Of a stretch of DNA of 64,000 bases, positions 1 through 7,686 are shown piece after piece (the stretch's first letter is position 1; each line of letters opens with the position of its first letter). The notes beneath the pieces are model-generated. The model worked only from the letters and a program-made list of their open reading frames with translations, was not told where the DNA came from and searched no databases. The position numbers and the translations under genes were made by a program. Source of the DNA: Solimonas_A sp052035235 (GTDB lineage Bacteria > Pseudomonadota > Gammaproteobacteria > Nevskiales > Nevskiaceae); contig JBPOHT010000019.1 in assembly GCA_052035235.1 (NCBI GenBank), forward strand, positions 62,001 through 126,000. Reading direction: 5' to 3'.

Positions 1-183
1 GGTGTTGGCCTCGTCCCAGACCTGGGCGTAGGTCTTGCGGACCACGCTGCCGTCCGGCAGGTGATAGACCAGCGCCTCCTTCGAGGCATTGGCGGCGGAC
101 ACTTCGCGAAGGAAACCGCCCAACGTCAGGTTACCGAGGGACTCCTCGGCCAGCGGCTTGCCGCGGATCACGGACTCTTTCAC
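1..183 (-). CDS. AMP-dependent acyl-CoA synthetase, N-terminal fragment (runs off the window)
   Basis: Only the first 61 codons lie in the window; the gene continues past position 1. The start is GTG at 183-181, and it overlaps the stop of the upstream CMD-like gene by four bases (GTGA), so translation is probably coupled. The visible protein has a leader that reads like the N-terminus of fatty-acyl or feruloyl-type CoA synthetases: a segment near KEALVYHLPDGSVVRKTYAQ followed by VWDEAN, where these enzymes begin their first beta strand. None of the ATP-binding motifs are in view, so the family call rests on this short stretch plus the company of an SDR and a CMD-like gene. Confidence 0.55.
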   Translation of the reverse strand, partial: MKESVIRGKPLAEESLGNLTLGGFLREVSAANASKEALVYHLPDGSVVRKTYAQVWDEANT

Positions 184-809
184 GACTTGTCTCCTGCAAA
201 CATGCGGGCGCGCAGTTCGGGGCTCATCGGCTCCGTCCCTGGCTCGTACTGGACGCCCAGGCTCTTGAACAGCATGGCGGCGATCTCGTAGCAGCCCACG
301 GCGTAGATCAGGTCGATCATCTGCTCCTGGCTGAAGTGCGCCGACAGGCGCTCCCAAGTGGATTGGGCGATGCAGGCGTCGGCATGCAGCTCGTCCACCG
401 CGCGCAGCAACTCAGCATCCACCGGATGCCAGCCCGGCGCGTCGGGTCCCGACTGCAAGCGCTCGATCTCGGTCTCCGTGAGGCCGGCGCGCAGGCCCAG
501 CACCACGTGCTGCGTGAACTCGTACTCCGAGCGGCGCAGCCAGCTGATGCGCAGGATCAGCAGCTCGCGGATGCGCTTGGACAGCGAACTGGCCGCGGCC
601 ACGTGGTTGTTGAAGGTCAGGAAGGCCTTGGTCGCGGCCGGGTGGCGCAGCATGGCGCCGACGCCATTCATGCCGCGCTGGTCGCTGCCGCGCTTCCAGG
701 CCGCCTGCAGGAAATCGCGCACCGCGGGAAAGGCATCGACGGCTTCCTTGGCCGCGTCGTCCCAGTCCGGCGGCAGCAGCGGCGCCACGCGTTCGGTGAT
801 CGGCTTCAT
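180..809 (-). CDS. Carboxymuconolactone decarboxylase (CMD/AhpD-like) family protein
   Basis: A 209-residue soluble protein with an all-helical CMD-like core at about residues 55-125. The block SLSKRIRELLILRISW followed by EYEFTQH matches the CMD helix pair that normally carries the active site. The CxxC pair of true AhpD peroxidases is absent, so a peroxidase role is unlikely; Glu and His in EYEFTQH are the likelier functional residues. It sits second in a minus-strand operon, one base after the SDR stop and overlapping the CoA-synthetase start by GTGA. Relatives in catabolic clusters often have no defined reaction, and none is assigned here. Confidence 0.8.
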   Translation of the reverse strand: MKPITERVAPLLPPDWDDAAKEAVDAFPAVRDFLQAAWKRGSDQRGMNGVGAMLRHPAATKAFLTFNNHVAAASSLSKRIRELLILRISWLRRSEYEFTQHVVLGLRAGLTETEIERLQSGPDAPGWHPVDAELLRAVDELHADACIAQSTWERLSAHFSQEQMIDLIYAVGCYEIAAMLFKSLGVQYEPGTEPMSPELRARMFAGDKS

Positions 810-810
810 G

Positions 811-1584
811 CTAGCGGGCCGTCCAGTCCGAGGTCAGGGCGAAATCCGACAGGTACTTCGTCGAGCTCCAGCCGCCGTCGACGATGATGGTCTGGCCGTT
901 GATGAAGCTGCCGCCCGGCGAGCACAGGAAGGCGATGGTGCTGGCCACGTCCTCGACGCTGCCCAGGCGCGTGTGCGGCGTCATCTCCACGTTCATGCGC
1001 CGGAAGCGCTCGTCCTGCAGGCGGCCTTCGGTCATCGGCGTCACCGTGACGCCCGGCGCCACGGCGTTGCAGCGCACGCCGGAGGCGCCGTACTGGCAGG
1101 CGATGTGCTGGGTCAGGCCGGTCAGGCCGGCCTTGGCCGCCGAGTAGGCGCCGCCACGCAGGCCACCGACATGGGCGAATGTGGAGGTGACGTTGATGAT
1201 CGCCGCGTCCTGCTTCATGTGCACGATGGCCTCGCGCGCCATGCGGAACGGCGAGCGCAGCATCAGGCCCAGGAAGTGGTCCAGGGTCTGGTCGTCGGTC
1301 TCGTGCAGCGGCTTGGGGCTGCCGACGCCGGCGTTGTTGATGAGGAAGTCGATGCGGCCCCAACGCGACAGCGCCAGGTCCACCACCTGCTTGGGCGCCG
1401 CATCCAGCGTCAGGTCCACCGCCAGCGTGGCGACACGCGCCGGATCGCCGATGGCCTGGGCCAGTTCGCCGAGGCGCTTTTCGTCGCGGCCGACACCCAG
1501 CACCGCCATGCCCATCCCCGCCAGCTTGACCGCGGTGCCGAAACCGATACCGCTGCTCGCACCCGTAACGATCGCTACCTGCAT
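811..1584 (-). CDS. Short-chain dehydrogenase/reductase (SDR)
   Basis: A 257-residue classical SDR. The cofactor motif TGASSGIG is at residues 7-14, NNAG at 83-86, the catalytic Ser near 134, and the YSAAK active site has Tyr147 and Lys151. The C-terminal PGGSFINGQTIIVDGG block is typical of FabG-like oxidoreductases. Asp57 and the basic residues after strand 2 (GRDEKR) do not decide between NAD and NADP. It is the first gene of a tight minus-strand unit (SDR, CMD-like, acyl-CoA synthetase) and is divergent from another CoA ligase. It probably oxidises or reduces a hydroxyacyl or alicyclic intermediate of a catabolic pathway; the substrate cannot be read from sequence. Confidence 0.88.
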   Translation of the reverse strand: MQVAIVTGASSGIGFGTAVKLAGMGMAVLGVGRDEKRLGELAQAIGDPARVATLAVDLTLDAAPKQVVDLALSRWGRIDFLINNAGVGSPKPLHETDDQTLDHFLGLMLRSPFRMAREAIVHMKQDAAIINVTSTFAHVGGLRGGAYSAAKAGLTGLTQHIACQYGASGVRCNAVAPGVTVTPMTEGRLQDERFRRMNVEMTPHTRLGSVEDVASTIAFLCSPGGSFINGQTIIVDGGWSSTKYLSDFALTSDWTAR

Positions 1585-1727
1585 AAAGCCTCACGATGGA
1601 AGATGGCCTGAATCTAGACAGTAACCCAGCCCTCGTATTGACTTCCTGCGACAGCCTGTCGCGCGGCATCAAGACCCTGCGCGCCTGGACCAGTAGGGTG
1701 CAGCTTCCGAAACCAGGGCCTTGTCCA
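1585..1727. promoter_or_regulatory. Divergent intergenic control region with a 15-bp palindrome
   Basis: This 143-bp gap separates the SDR operon (minus) from a CoA ligase (plus). It holds a perfect inverted repeat, GCGACAG-C-CTGTCGC, at 1648-1662, a plausible repressor operator. No convincing -35/-10 pair was identified and no regulator gene adjoins it. Confidence 0.3.
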
Positions 1728-3380
1728 ATGTCGAGTCAGCCGAACCGCAAGCAGGTATCCGGACGCTGGATCCGCTGGGACGAAGCGCGCGCTCGAGCCG
1801 CTTATGCCGAGGGCCGCTGGGTACGCACGACGCTGGCCGACGCACTGCAGCAGGCGGAGCAGCGCACGCCGCAACGCGTGCTGCTGGTCGATGGTGAACG
1901 GCGCATCGATTGCCTCACGCTGCAGACCCAGGCCATGGCCCTGGCCCAGGCGCTGCTTGCGCGGACAAGTCCCGGCAGCGTGGTGTCCTTCATGCTGCCG
2001 AACTGGCACGAGGCCGCCGTCATCTACCTGGGCGCGACGCTGGCCGGCATGGTGGTCAACCCGATCCTGCCGTCACTGCGCGACCGTGAGCTGCAGTTCA
2101 TCCTGAAGGACGTGGACAGCCGCCTGGTGTTCATCCCGGCCAGCTTCCGCCAGCAAGACTACGTGGCCATGCTCGGCCGCGTGGTCGCGCAGATCGACAA
2201 TCCGCCCGAGGTGGTGGTGCTGCGCGGCGATGCCGGCGCCCACACCGCCTACGATGCCCTGCTGCAGCACCCCGGCCAGGCACCGCTGCCGGCGCAGGAG
2301 GCCGACGCCGTGCGCATGGTGCTGTACACCTCCGGCACCACCGGCCGCCCCAAGGGCGTGCTGCACACGCACAACTCGTTGCACGCCCTGGTCTCGCAGC
2401 TCGGCGAGCACTGGCACATCGCCCCCGGCGACAAGTTCCTGGTGCCCTCGCCCATCGGCCACATCGGCGGCTCGATCTACGTCTTCGAGGCGCCGCTGCT
2501 GCTGGGCAGCACGGCCGTGCTGATGGAACGCTGGGACGCCGACGAGGCCGTGCAGCTGATGCAGGCCGAGGGATGCACCCACATGGCCGGCGCCACGCCC
2601 TTCCTGGAGCAGCTGCTGGCCGCGGCCAGGCGCGCAAACACGCGGCTGCCCAAGCTCAAGGTCTTCATCTGCGGCGGCGCCTCGGTGCCGCCCTCGCTGA
2701 TCCGCCAGGCCTCGGAATACTTCGAGCAGGCCCTCGTCACGCGCGTCTATGGTTCCACCGAGGTGCCGGTGACCACGGTGGGCGCGACCCGCCCCGGCGA
2801 GACCGATGCCGCCGCCGACACCGACGGCCGCCGCGGCCATGCCGAGCTCAAGCTGGTCAACCATGGCGCGGCACCCGCCGGCGAGGGCGAGGTGCATGCG
2901 CGCGGCCCGCAGATGCTGGTGGGCTACCTGCATGCCGAGGACGAGGACAGCGCCTTCGACGCCGAGGGCTACTTCCGCACCGGCGACCTCGCGCGCCTGG
3001 CGGACGATACCTGGCTGGTGGTTACCGGCCGCGCCAAGGACATCATCATCCGCAACGGCGAGAACATCTCGCCGAAGGAAGTCGAGGACCTGCTGCTGCG
3101 CCATCCGCAGATCGCCGAGATCGCCATCGTCGGCCTGCCGGACGCGCGCACCGGCGAGCGCGCCTGCGCGGTGATCGTGCCCCGGGCACAACCAGGGCCC
3201 GACGTCGCCAGCCTGCGCGATTTCCTCAAGCAACTGGGCGTGGCCTCGTTCAAGGCGCCCGAGCAGGTGGTCCTCCAGGAATCGCTGCCCAAGAACGACG
3301 CCGGCAAGGTGCTGAAGCACCAGATACGGGCCAGCCTTATACAGCAGTCCCCTCTCCCGCCTGCGGGAGAGGGTGCCTGA
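1728..3380 (+). CDS. AMP-dependent acyl-CoA synthetase / CoA ligase
   Basis: A 550-residue adenylate-forming enzyme. The P-loop motif LYTSGTTGRPKGVLHTH is near residues 199-215, an acyl-substrate region follows (FICGGASVPPSL, YGSTEVPVTT), then the hinge GDLARLADDTWLVVTGRAKD and the C-terminal PKNDAGKVLK with the catalytic Lys near 526. All core motifs are intact, so it should activate a carboxylic acid to an acyl-CoA. I chose the ATG at 1728 because the 44 extra upstream codons do not resemble the family. The reading frame ends inside a repeat: the last residues (SPLPPAGEGA) are encoded by the CTCTCCCGC hairpin, so the natural C-terminus has been replaced or extended by repeat DNA. Confidence 0.88.
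   Translation: MSSQPNRKQVSGRWIRWDEARARAAYAEGRWVRTTLADALQQAEQRTPQRVLLVDGERRIDCLTLQTQAMALAQALLARTSPGSVVSFMLPNWHEAAVIYLGATLAGMVVNPILPSLRDRELQFILKDVDSRLVFIPASFRQQDYVAMLGRVVAQIDNPPEVVVLRGDAGAHTAYDALLQHPGQAPLPAQEADAVRMVLYTSGTTGRPKGVLHTHNSLHALVSQLGEHWHIAPGDKFLVPSPIGHIGGSIYVFEAPLLLGSTAVLMERWDADEAVQLMQAEGCTHMAGATPFLEQLLAAARRANTRLPKLKVFICGGASVPPSLIRQASEYFEQALVTRVYGSTEVPVTTVGATRPGETDAAADTDGRRGHAELKLVNHGAAPAGEGEVHARGPQMLVGYLHAEDEDSAFDAEGYFRTGDLARLADDTWLVVTGRAKDIIIRNGENISPKEVEDLLLRHPQIAEIAIVGLPDARTGERACAVIVPRAQPGPDVASLRDFLKQLGVASFKAPEQVVLQESLPKNDAGKVLKHQIRASLIQQSPLPPAGEGA
3350..3373. repeat. Hairpin repeat CCCTCTCCCGC-CT-GCGGGAGAGGG (copy 1)
   Basis: A perfect inverted repeat with 11-bp arms and a 2-bp loop. 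It overlaps the end of the CoA-ligase gene, whose stop codon lies at 3378-3380. The same core recurs at 3454, 7649, 12656 and 46989, always at gene ends or between genes, so it is a dispersed REP-like element that may act as a terminator. Confidence 0.8.
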
Positions 3381-3453
3381 AAGGCAGGAGAGGGTTTCTG
3401 TAAATCTACGGGCTAGCTGATCAATATCAGATCTACAGAAGCCCTCTCGCCTA

Positions 3454-3479
3454 CCCCTCTCCCGCAAGCGGGCGAGGGG
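3454..3479. repeat. Hairpin repeat, CTCTCCCGC family (copy 2)
   Basis: Arms CCCCTCTCCCGC and GCGGGCGAGGGG with a 2-bp loop and one mismatch. Together with copy 1 it forms a pair about 80 bp apart after the CoA ligase. A second, unrelated hairpin (GGCGCCT-TTAC-AGGCGCC) lies at 3567-3584 in the same gap. Confidence 0.75.
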
Positions 3480-3600
3480 ACAGAAAGCTCGACTACGCAG
3501 CTACTGCCATCAGGGCACAACATCACCGACGAGCAGACATTTTTGCCCTGGCCGGCAATCCCTGCCGGCGCCTTTACAGGCGCCCTCCCCTGCGACAAAA

Positions 3601-3616
3601 TCAACACCAGTGTTGA
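3601..3616. promoter_or_regulatory. Perfect 16-bp palindrome upstream of the AraC-type gene
   Basis: TCAACAC-CA-GTGTTGA, 7-bp arms with a 2-bp spacer. It ends 32 bp before the ATG of the AraC-family gene and may be an operator or part of its promoter. Its strict symmetry would be unusual for an AraC protein, which normally binds direct repeats, so another regulator could own it. Confidence 0.4.
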
Positions 3617-3648
3617 ATAATAACGTGCAGGCCACGAGGAGAACGCGC

Positions 3649-4533
3649 ATGGGTTCGGCCGATCTGCCGACGAGCTTCCGCTTTGCCGCTGACCTGTCTG
3701 CAGCGGCAATAACGGCCGCCGTGCCAGCCGCCTTGGCGGCGCTGGGCCCGCTGGGCGAGGCCATCCGCCATGCGCCCAGCCTGCGCGAGGCGCTGCGCTG
3801 TCTGGCCGATCATATCCAGGCCTGGAACGGCGATCTGCGGCTCTGCCTGGAGACCCTGCCGGACGACGGCCGTGCCTTCCTGATGCTGGATGCCCCGTCC
3901 TTGCCGAGTCAGGTGGCGGAACAGGCGTTGGCCCAGCTACGCGACGTCATTGGTGTCATCAGCAATGGCCAGGTCCGCGTCAGTGGCGCCTGGCTGGCGC
4001 ATGAGCCTTTGGCGACGCCGGGTGCCTATCGCGCCTCGCTGGGTACGGCGCTGCGCTTCGGCCAGGCCGTCAGCGGCCTGTTCCTCGACGCGAGGGACCT
4101 GGACCTGCCGCTGCCGGGCAGCGATGCCAAGCGCCATGAGGCCGCCACGCGCCTGCTGGCCCAGCAGTTCCCGGCCCTGCCGCGCCGCATGAGCCCGCGC
4201 GTGCGCCTGATCGTCGCCCACCTGCTGGCCGCCGGCGCCTGCACGCATGACCGCGTCGCCGCCAGCCTGGGCCTGCATCCGCGCACGCTGCAGCGTCGCC
4301 TGCGCGAGGAAGGCGGGTCCTTCGAGACCATCAAGGACCAGGTGCGGCGCGACGTGGCGTTGCGCCACCTGGGTCGTTCCAATGTTTCGCTGGTGCAGAT
4401 GACCGAAATCCTCGGCTACTCCGAGACCTCGGTGCTGACGCGCAGTTGCCAGCGCTGGTTCTCGGCCTCGCCACGCCAGTTGCGCAAGCACCAACGCCGC
4501 GGCCTGGCCGAAGCCTCGTCCTGCGCGACCTGA
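3649..4533 (+). CDS. AraC-family transcriptional regulator
   Basis: A 294-residue regulator. The N-terminal part (about 1-185) looks like the arabinose-binding-type domain of the OruR/ArgR-like branch, and the C-terminal 100 residues form the double helix-turn-helix: AASLGLHPRTLQRRLREEG, then LGRSNVSLVQMTEILGYSE and RWFSASPRQLRKH. I chose ATG at 3649 over the GTG at 3610 because a good Shine-Dalgarno (ACGAGGAG, 3633-3640) stands 8 bp before it. It is followed after 26 bp by the SMP-30-like gene and then the Rieske oxygenase on the same strand, so it probably controls them. Confidence 0.9.
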   Translation: MGSADLPTSFRFAADLSAAAITAAVPAALAALGPLGEAIRHAPSLREALRCLADHIQAWNGDLRLCLETLPDDGRAFLMLDAPSLPSQVAEQALAQLRDVIGVISNGQVRVSGAWLAHEPLATPGAYRASLGTALRFGQAVSGLFLDARDLDLPLPGSDAKRHEAATRLLAQQFPALPRRMSPRVRLIVAHLLAAGACTHDRVAASLGLHPRTLQRRLREEGGSFETIKDQVRRDVALRHLGRSNVSLVQMTEILGYSETSVLTRSCQRWFSASPRQLRKHQRRGLAEASSCAT

Positions 4534-4559
4534 TCGCAACCCTTTCCAGGAGCTTTTCC

Positions 4560-6152
4560 ATGTCGTCGCAAGCCGGACGCTACGCCGCCGCACCCGCCCA
4601 AACCGCCGAGGGCTGGACGCTGGAACGCCTGACGCCGCCCAGCCGCCTGTTCGGTGCCAATGGCCTGCGCACCGGGCCGGACGGGCGGCTCTACGTGGCC
4701 CAGGTCAGCGGCAGCCAGATCAGCGCCATCGACGTGGACAGCGGCGCCATCGAGGTGATCAGCGCCAAGGGCGGTGACATCGTGGCGCCGGACGACCTGG
4801 TGTTCGACGACGAGGGCAACCTCTACGCCACCGAGATCACCGAGGGCCGCGTCAGCGTGCGCGCCCCTGATGGCCGCACGCGCGTGCTGTACGGCGACAT
4901 CCCCGTGGCCAACCCCATCACCTTCCACCAGGGCCGCCTGATCGCGGGCGAGTGCCGCCCCGGTGGACGCATCATGGAGCTGGACCGTAACGGCGGCGCA
5001 CCGCGCCTCATCGCCAGCGACGTGCCGATGCCCAACGCCTTTTCCGTGGGCCCGGACGGCAAGCTCTACTTCCCGGTGATGGGCACCAACGAAATCTGGC
5101 GCGTGGACCTCGCCGGCGGCACGCCGGAGAAGGTTGCGGGCGATCTCGGCCTGCCCGATTCGGTGAAGTTCGACGCGCAGGGCTTCATCGTCTCTACCCA
5201 GGTGGCCAGCGGCCAGGTGCTGCGCATCGATCCGCGTAACGGCGAGCGCACGGTGCTGGCGCAACTGTCGCCGGGCCTGGACAACCTGAGCTTCATCGGC
5301 GAGCGGCTGTTCGTGTCGAACATCTCCGGCTCCATCGTGGAGCTGCTGAAGGACGGCAAGACCCGAGACCTGGTCGCCGACGGCTTCAACTGGCCGCTAG
5401 GCCTGGCCGCCGATCCGGACGGGCTGCTGTATGTCGCCGACGGTCCGTTCTCCTACACCCTGAAGCCGGGGCAGCCGCGTGAGCTGGCGGGCATGCTGTT
5501 CTATCCGGGTTATCCGGGCTACTCCCGTGGCGTCGCCGCCACGGGCAAGGGCGAGTTCATCGTCACCACCGCCAACGGCGCGGTGGCGCGCTACCGGCCG
5601 GCGCAGCAATGGAGCGAGGTCATCGCCAGCGGCTTCGACCAGCTCTACGGCGTGGCCGCCCACGGCAGCGCCGTGGTCTTCGCCGAGTTCGGCACCGGGC
5701 GCGTGCTGTCCGCCAGCGGCTCCAATGTGGAGGTGCTGGCCAGCGGCCTGCGCCAGCCCAAGGGCGTGGCGCTGGGCACCGACGGCAGCTGCTACGTCAG
5801 CGAATCCGGCGGCGGTCGCGTGGTGAAACTGGCCGGCGGCAAGGCGCAGACCGTGCTCGACGGCCTGAAGCAGCCCGAAGGCCTGCTGGTCCGCGGCCAG
5901 AGCCTGCTGGTGCTGGATGCCGGCGCCCAGGAACTGATCGAGATCGACCTGGCCCAGGGCACGCGCCGCAGCCTGGCCTCCGGCCTACCGGTGGGCGCGC
6001 CGGCCGGTGTGGTGCCCAAGACGCTGGGTGCCATCGGCGAGATGTCCGGTCCCATGGGGCCTTTCGCCGGGCTGGCCGCGGGGCCGGATGGCACGATCTA
6101 CCTCTCCGGCGACGCCGAGGGCAGCGTGCTGGCCCTGCGTCCCCGTCACTGA
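4560..6152 (+). CDS. SMP-30/gluconolactonase-like beta-propeller protein
   Basis: A 530-residue protein with repeated NGLRTGPDGRLYVAQ, DDLVFDDEGNLYATE and PNAFSVGPDGKLYFP modules, the signature of SMP-30/NHL propellers. Its length is about twice that of a single six-bladed SMP-30 domain, so it probably holds two propellers or one with extra blades. No signal peptide is seen. The ATG at 4560 has AGGAG 8 bp upstream. Family members include lactonases; because it lies between an AraC regulator and a ring-hydroxylating oxygenase, a lactone- or ester-hydrolysing step in that pathway is possible, but the substrate is unknown. Confidence 0.75.
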   Translation: MSSQAGRYAAAPAQTAEGWTLERLTPPSRLFGANGLRTGPDGRLYVAQVSGSQISAIDVDSGAIEVISAKGGDIVAPDDLVFDDEGNLYATEITEGRVSVRAPDGRTRVLYGDIPVANPITFHQGRLIAGECRPGGRIMELDRNGGAPRLIASDVPMPNAFSVGPDGKLYFPVMGTNEIWRVDLAGGTPEKVAGDLGLPDSVKFDAQGFIVSTQVASGQVLRIDPRNGERTVLAQLSPGLDNLSFIGERLFVSNISGSIVELLKDGKTRDLVADGFNWPLGLAADPDGLLYVADGPFSYTLKPGQPRELAGMLFYPGYPGYSRGVAATGKGEFIVTTANGAVARYRPAQQWSEVIASGFDQLYGVAAHGSAVVFAEFGTGRVLSASGSNVEVLASGLRQPKGVALGTDGSCYVSESGGGRVVKLAGGKAQTVLDGLKQPEGLLVRGQSLLVLDAGAQELIEIDLAQGTRRSLASGLPVGAPAGVVPKTLGAIGEMSGPMGPFAGLAAGPDGTIYLSGDAEGSVLALRPRH

Positions 6153-6168
6153 AATCCTGGATTCCGCC

Positions 6169-7533
6169 ATGAGCAGCCAGCCGCCACTCAAGCATGAGGA
6201 CCTGGAACAGCCGGTCACGATCGGCGCCGAGGCCTACATCTCGCCGGACTACGTCCGGGCCGAGCGCGACCGCCTGTGGCGCAAGGTCTGGCTGCAGGCC
6301 GGACGCGTGGAGGAAATCCCGGAGGTCGGCAGCCACATCAGCTACGACATCCTCGACGATTCGGTGGTGATCATCCGCACCGCTGGGGACCGCATCCAGG
6401 CTTTCCACAACGTCTGCACGCATCGCGGGCGCAAGCTGGTGGATACGCCGGCCGGCGCTCATCACGCCTGCGGCAACCGCAAGGCGCTGGTCTGCCCCTT
6501 CCATGGCTGGACCTTCAACCTGCAGGGCGAGTGCACGCACATCCGCGATCGCGAGGACTGGCAGGATTCCCTGACGCCCGAGAGCACACGGCTGGCCGAG
6601 GTGAAGGTGGATACCTGGGGCGGCTGGATCTGGATCAACCTGGACCCCGAATGCGTGCCGCTGCGTGAGTACCTGGAGCCGGCGGCGGGAATGCTGGACC
6701 CGTTCCAGTTGCAGAACATGCGCGTGCGCTGGCGCCGCTGGGTGGTGTTCGACTGCAACTGGAAGGTGGCGGCCGAGGCCTTCAACGAGATCTATCACGT
6801 CGACATCACGCACCCGGAGTTCAAGCAGTTCGGCGAATTCCGCGGCTGGGCACGCTCGCAGGGCCTGCACAGCAACATCGGCTACGACGCGCCGAAGAAC
6901 GTGGACGCCAACCAGCAGGCCAAGCTGCGCATCGGCTCGGGCGACGCGCGGGTCTCGACCGCGCAGATGCAGAATTTCACCTGGACGCAGGTCAACACCA
7001 ACACCACGCAGACCCTGGTGGATGCCGCCAACCGTCTGGCCGACGAATTGCCGGAGGGCACGCCGCCTGGCGAGGTGCTGATGCACTGGCTCAAGTCCGC
7101 GCGCGAGGCCGATGCCGCGCGCGGGGTGGTCTGGCCCGTCATCGACCCGGCGCATGTCGGCAAAAGCGGCACGGCCTGGCAGATCTTCCCCAGCTTCCAG
7201 ATCGGGCACGCGGTCAACAACGCGCTCTGCTACAACTTCAAGCCCTACGGCTACGACCCCGACAAGTGCATCTTCGAGGTGGCGGTGTACGAGCTGTTCG
7301 CCAAGGGCGAAGAGCCAAAGACGGAGTGGGAATACACGCCGGTGGGCGACTCGCGCTGGCGCACGGTGCTGCCGCAGGATTTCTCCAACATGGCGGCGGT
7401 GCAGCAGGGCATGAAGTCCGCGGGGTTCAGGGGGACGCAGCCGAATCCCTACCGGGAGCGGGCGATTGCAAACCTGCACCTGAACCTGGCGCGATATATG
7501 GGGACGGGGGCGCCGCGGTTGGTGAAGGCCTGA
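6169..7533 (+). CDS. Rieske ring-hydroxylating oxygenase, alpha subunit
   Basis: A 454-residue enzyme with an N-terminal Rieske [2Fe-2S] centre: Cys and His in VCTHRGRKL (about residues 82-90) and in CPFHGW (about 108-113). The catalytic domain carries the mononuclear iron site NEIYHVDITH at about 206-215. It would use electrons from a reductase and O2 to hydroxylate or demethylate a substrate. No beta subunit, ferredoxin or reductase gene is present in the window, so it is either an alpha-only type or relies on partners elsewhere. It lies 16 bp after the SMP-30-like gene and convergent with the RND pump gene. Confidence 0.92.
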   Translation: MSSQPPLKHEDLEQPVTIGAEAYISPDYVRAERDRLWRKVWLQAGRVEEIPEVGSHISYDILDDSVVIIRTAGDRIQAFHNVCTHRGRKLVDTPAGAHHACGNRKALVCPFHGWTFNLQGECTHIRDREDWQDSLTPESTRLAEVKVDTWGGWIWINLDPECVPLREYLEPAAGMLDPFQLQNMRVRWRRWVVFDCNWKVAAEAFNEIYHVDITHPEFKQFGEFRGWARSQGLHSNIGYDAPKNVDANQQAKLRIGSGDARVSTAQMQNFTWTQVNTNTTQTLVDAANRLADELPEGTPPGEVLMHWLKSAREADAARGVVWPVIDPAHVGKSGTAWQIFPSFQIGHAVNNALCYNFKPYGYDPDKCIFEVAVYELFAKGEEPKTEWEYTPVGDSRWRTVLPQDFSNMAAVQQGMKSAGFRGTQPNPYRERAIANLHLNLARYMGTGAPRLVKA

Positions 7534-7595
7534 GGGGCTTCGAGGGTTTGTTGGGTCCTGTTGGGTGTGTACCGCCGGAGCACCACCCTCACCCC

Positions 7596-7647
7596 GTGTT
7601 TGCCAGACTGGGGAGTGACATTGAGTCACTCCCCAGTAAGCAAACAC
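7596..7647. terminator. Large two-stem hairpin between convergent genes
   Basis: Outer arms GTGTTTGC (7596-7603) and GCAAACAC (7640-7647) enclose an inner perfect stem CTGGGGAGTGAC (7608-7619) and GTCACTCCCCAG (7625-7636) with a 5-nt loop. It lies between the stops of the Rieske and RND genes, so a two-way terminator is likely even without a long T-run. Confidence 0.55.
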
Positions 7648-7648
7648 G

Positions 7649-7670
7649 CCTCTCCCGCCAGCGGGAGAGG
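7649..7670. repeat. Hairpin repeat, CTCTCCCGC family (copy 3)
   Basis: CCTCTCCCGC-CA-GCGGGAGAGG, perfect 10-bp arms, immediately beside the large hairpin and 16 bp from the RND stop codon. Same dispersed element as at 3350 and 3454. Confidence 0.75.
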
Positions 7671-7686
7671 GAGTTGCCGCAGTGTC

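Noticed and set aside
5797..7647. A 616-codon minus-strand frame across the propeller and Rieske genes
   Set aside because: Antisense shadow of two genes with clear motifs; no recognised domain, and rich in Arg, His and Leu as expected of a G+C-rich shadow.
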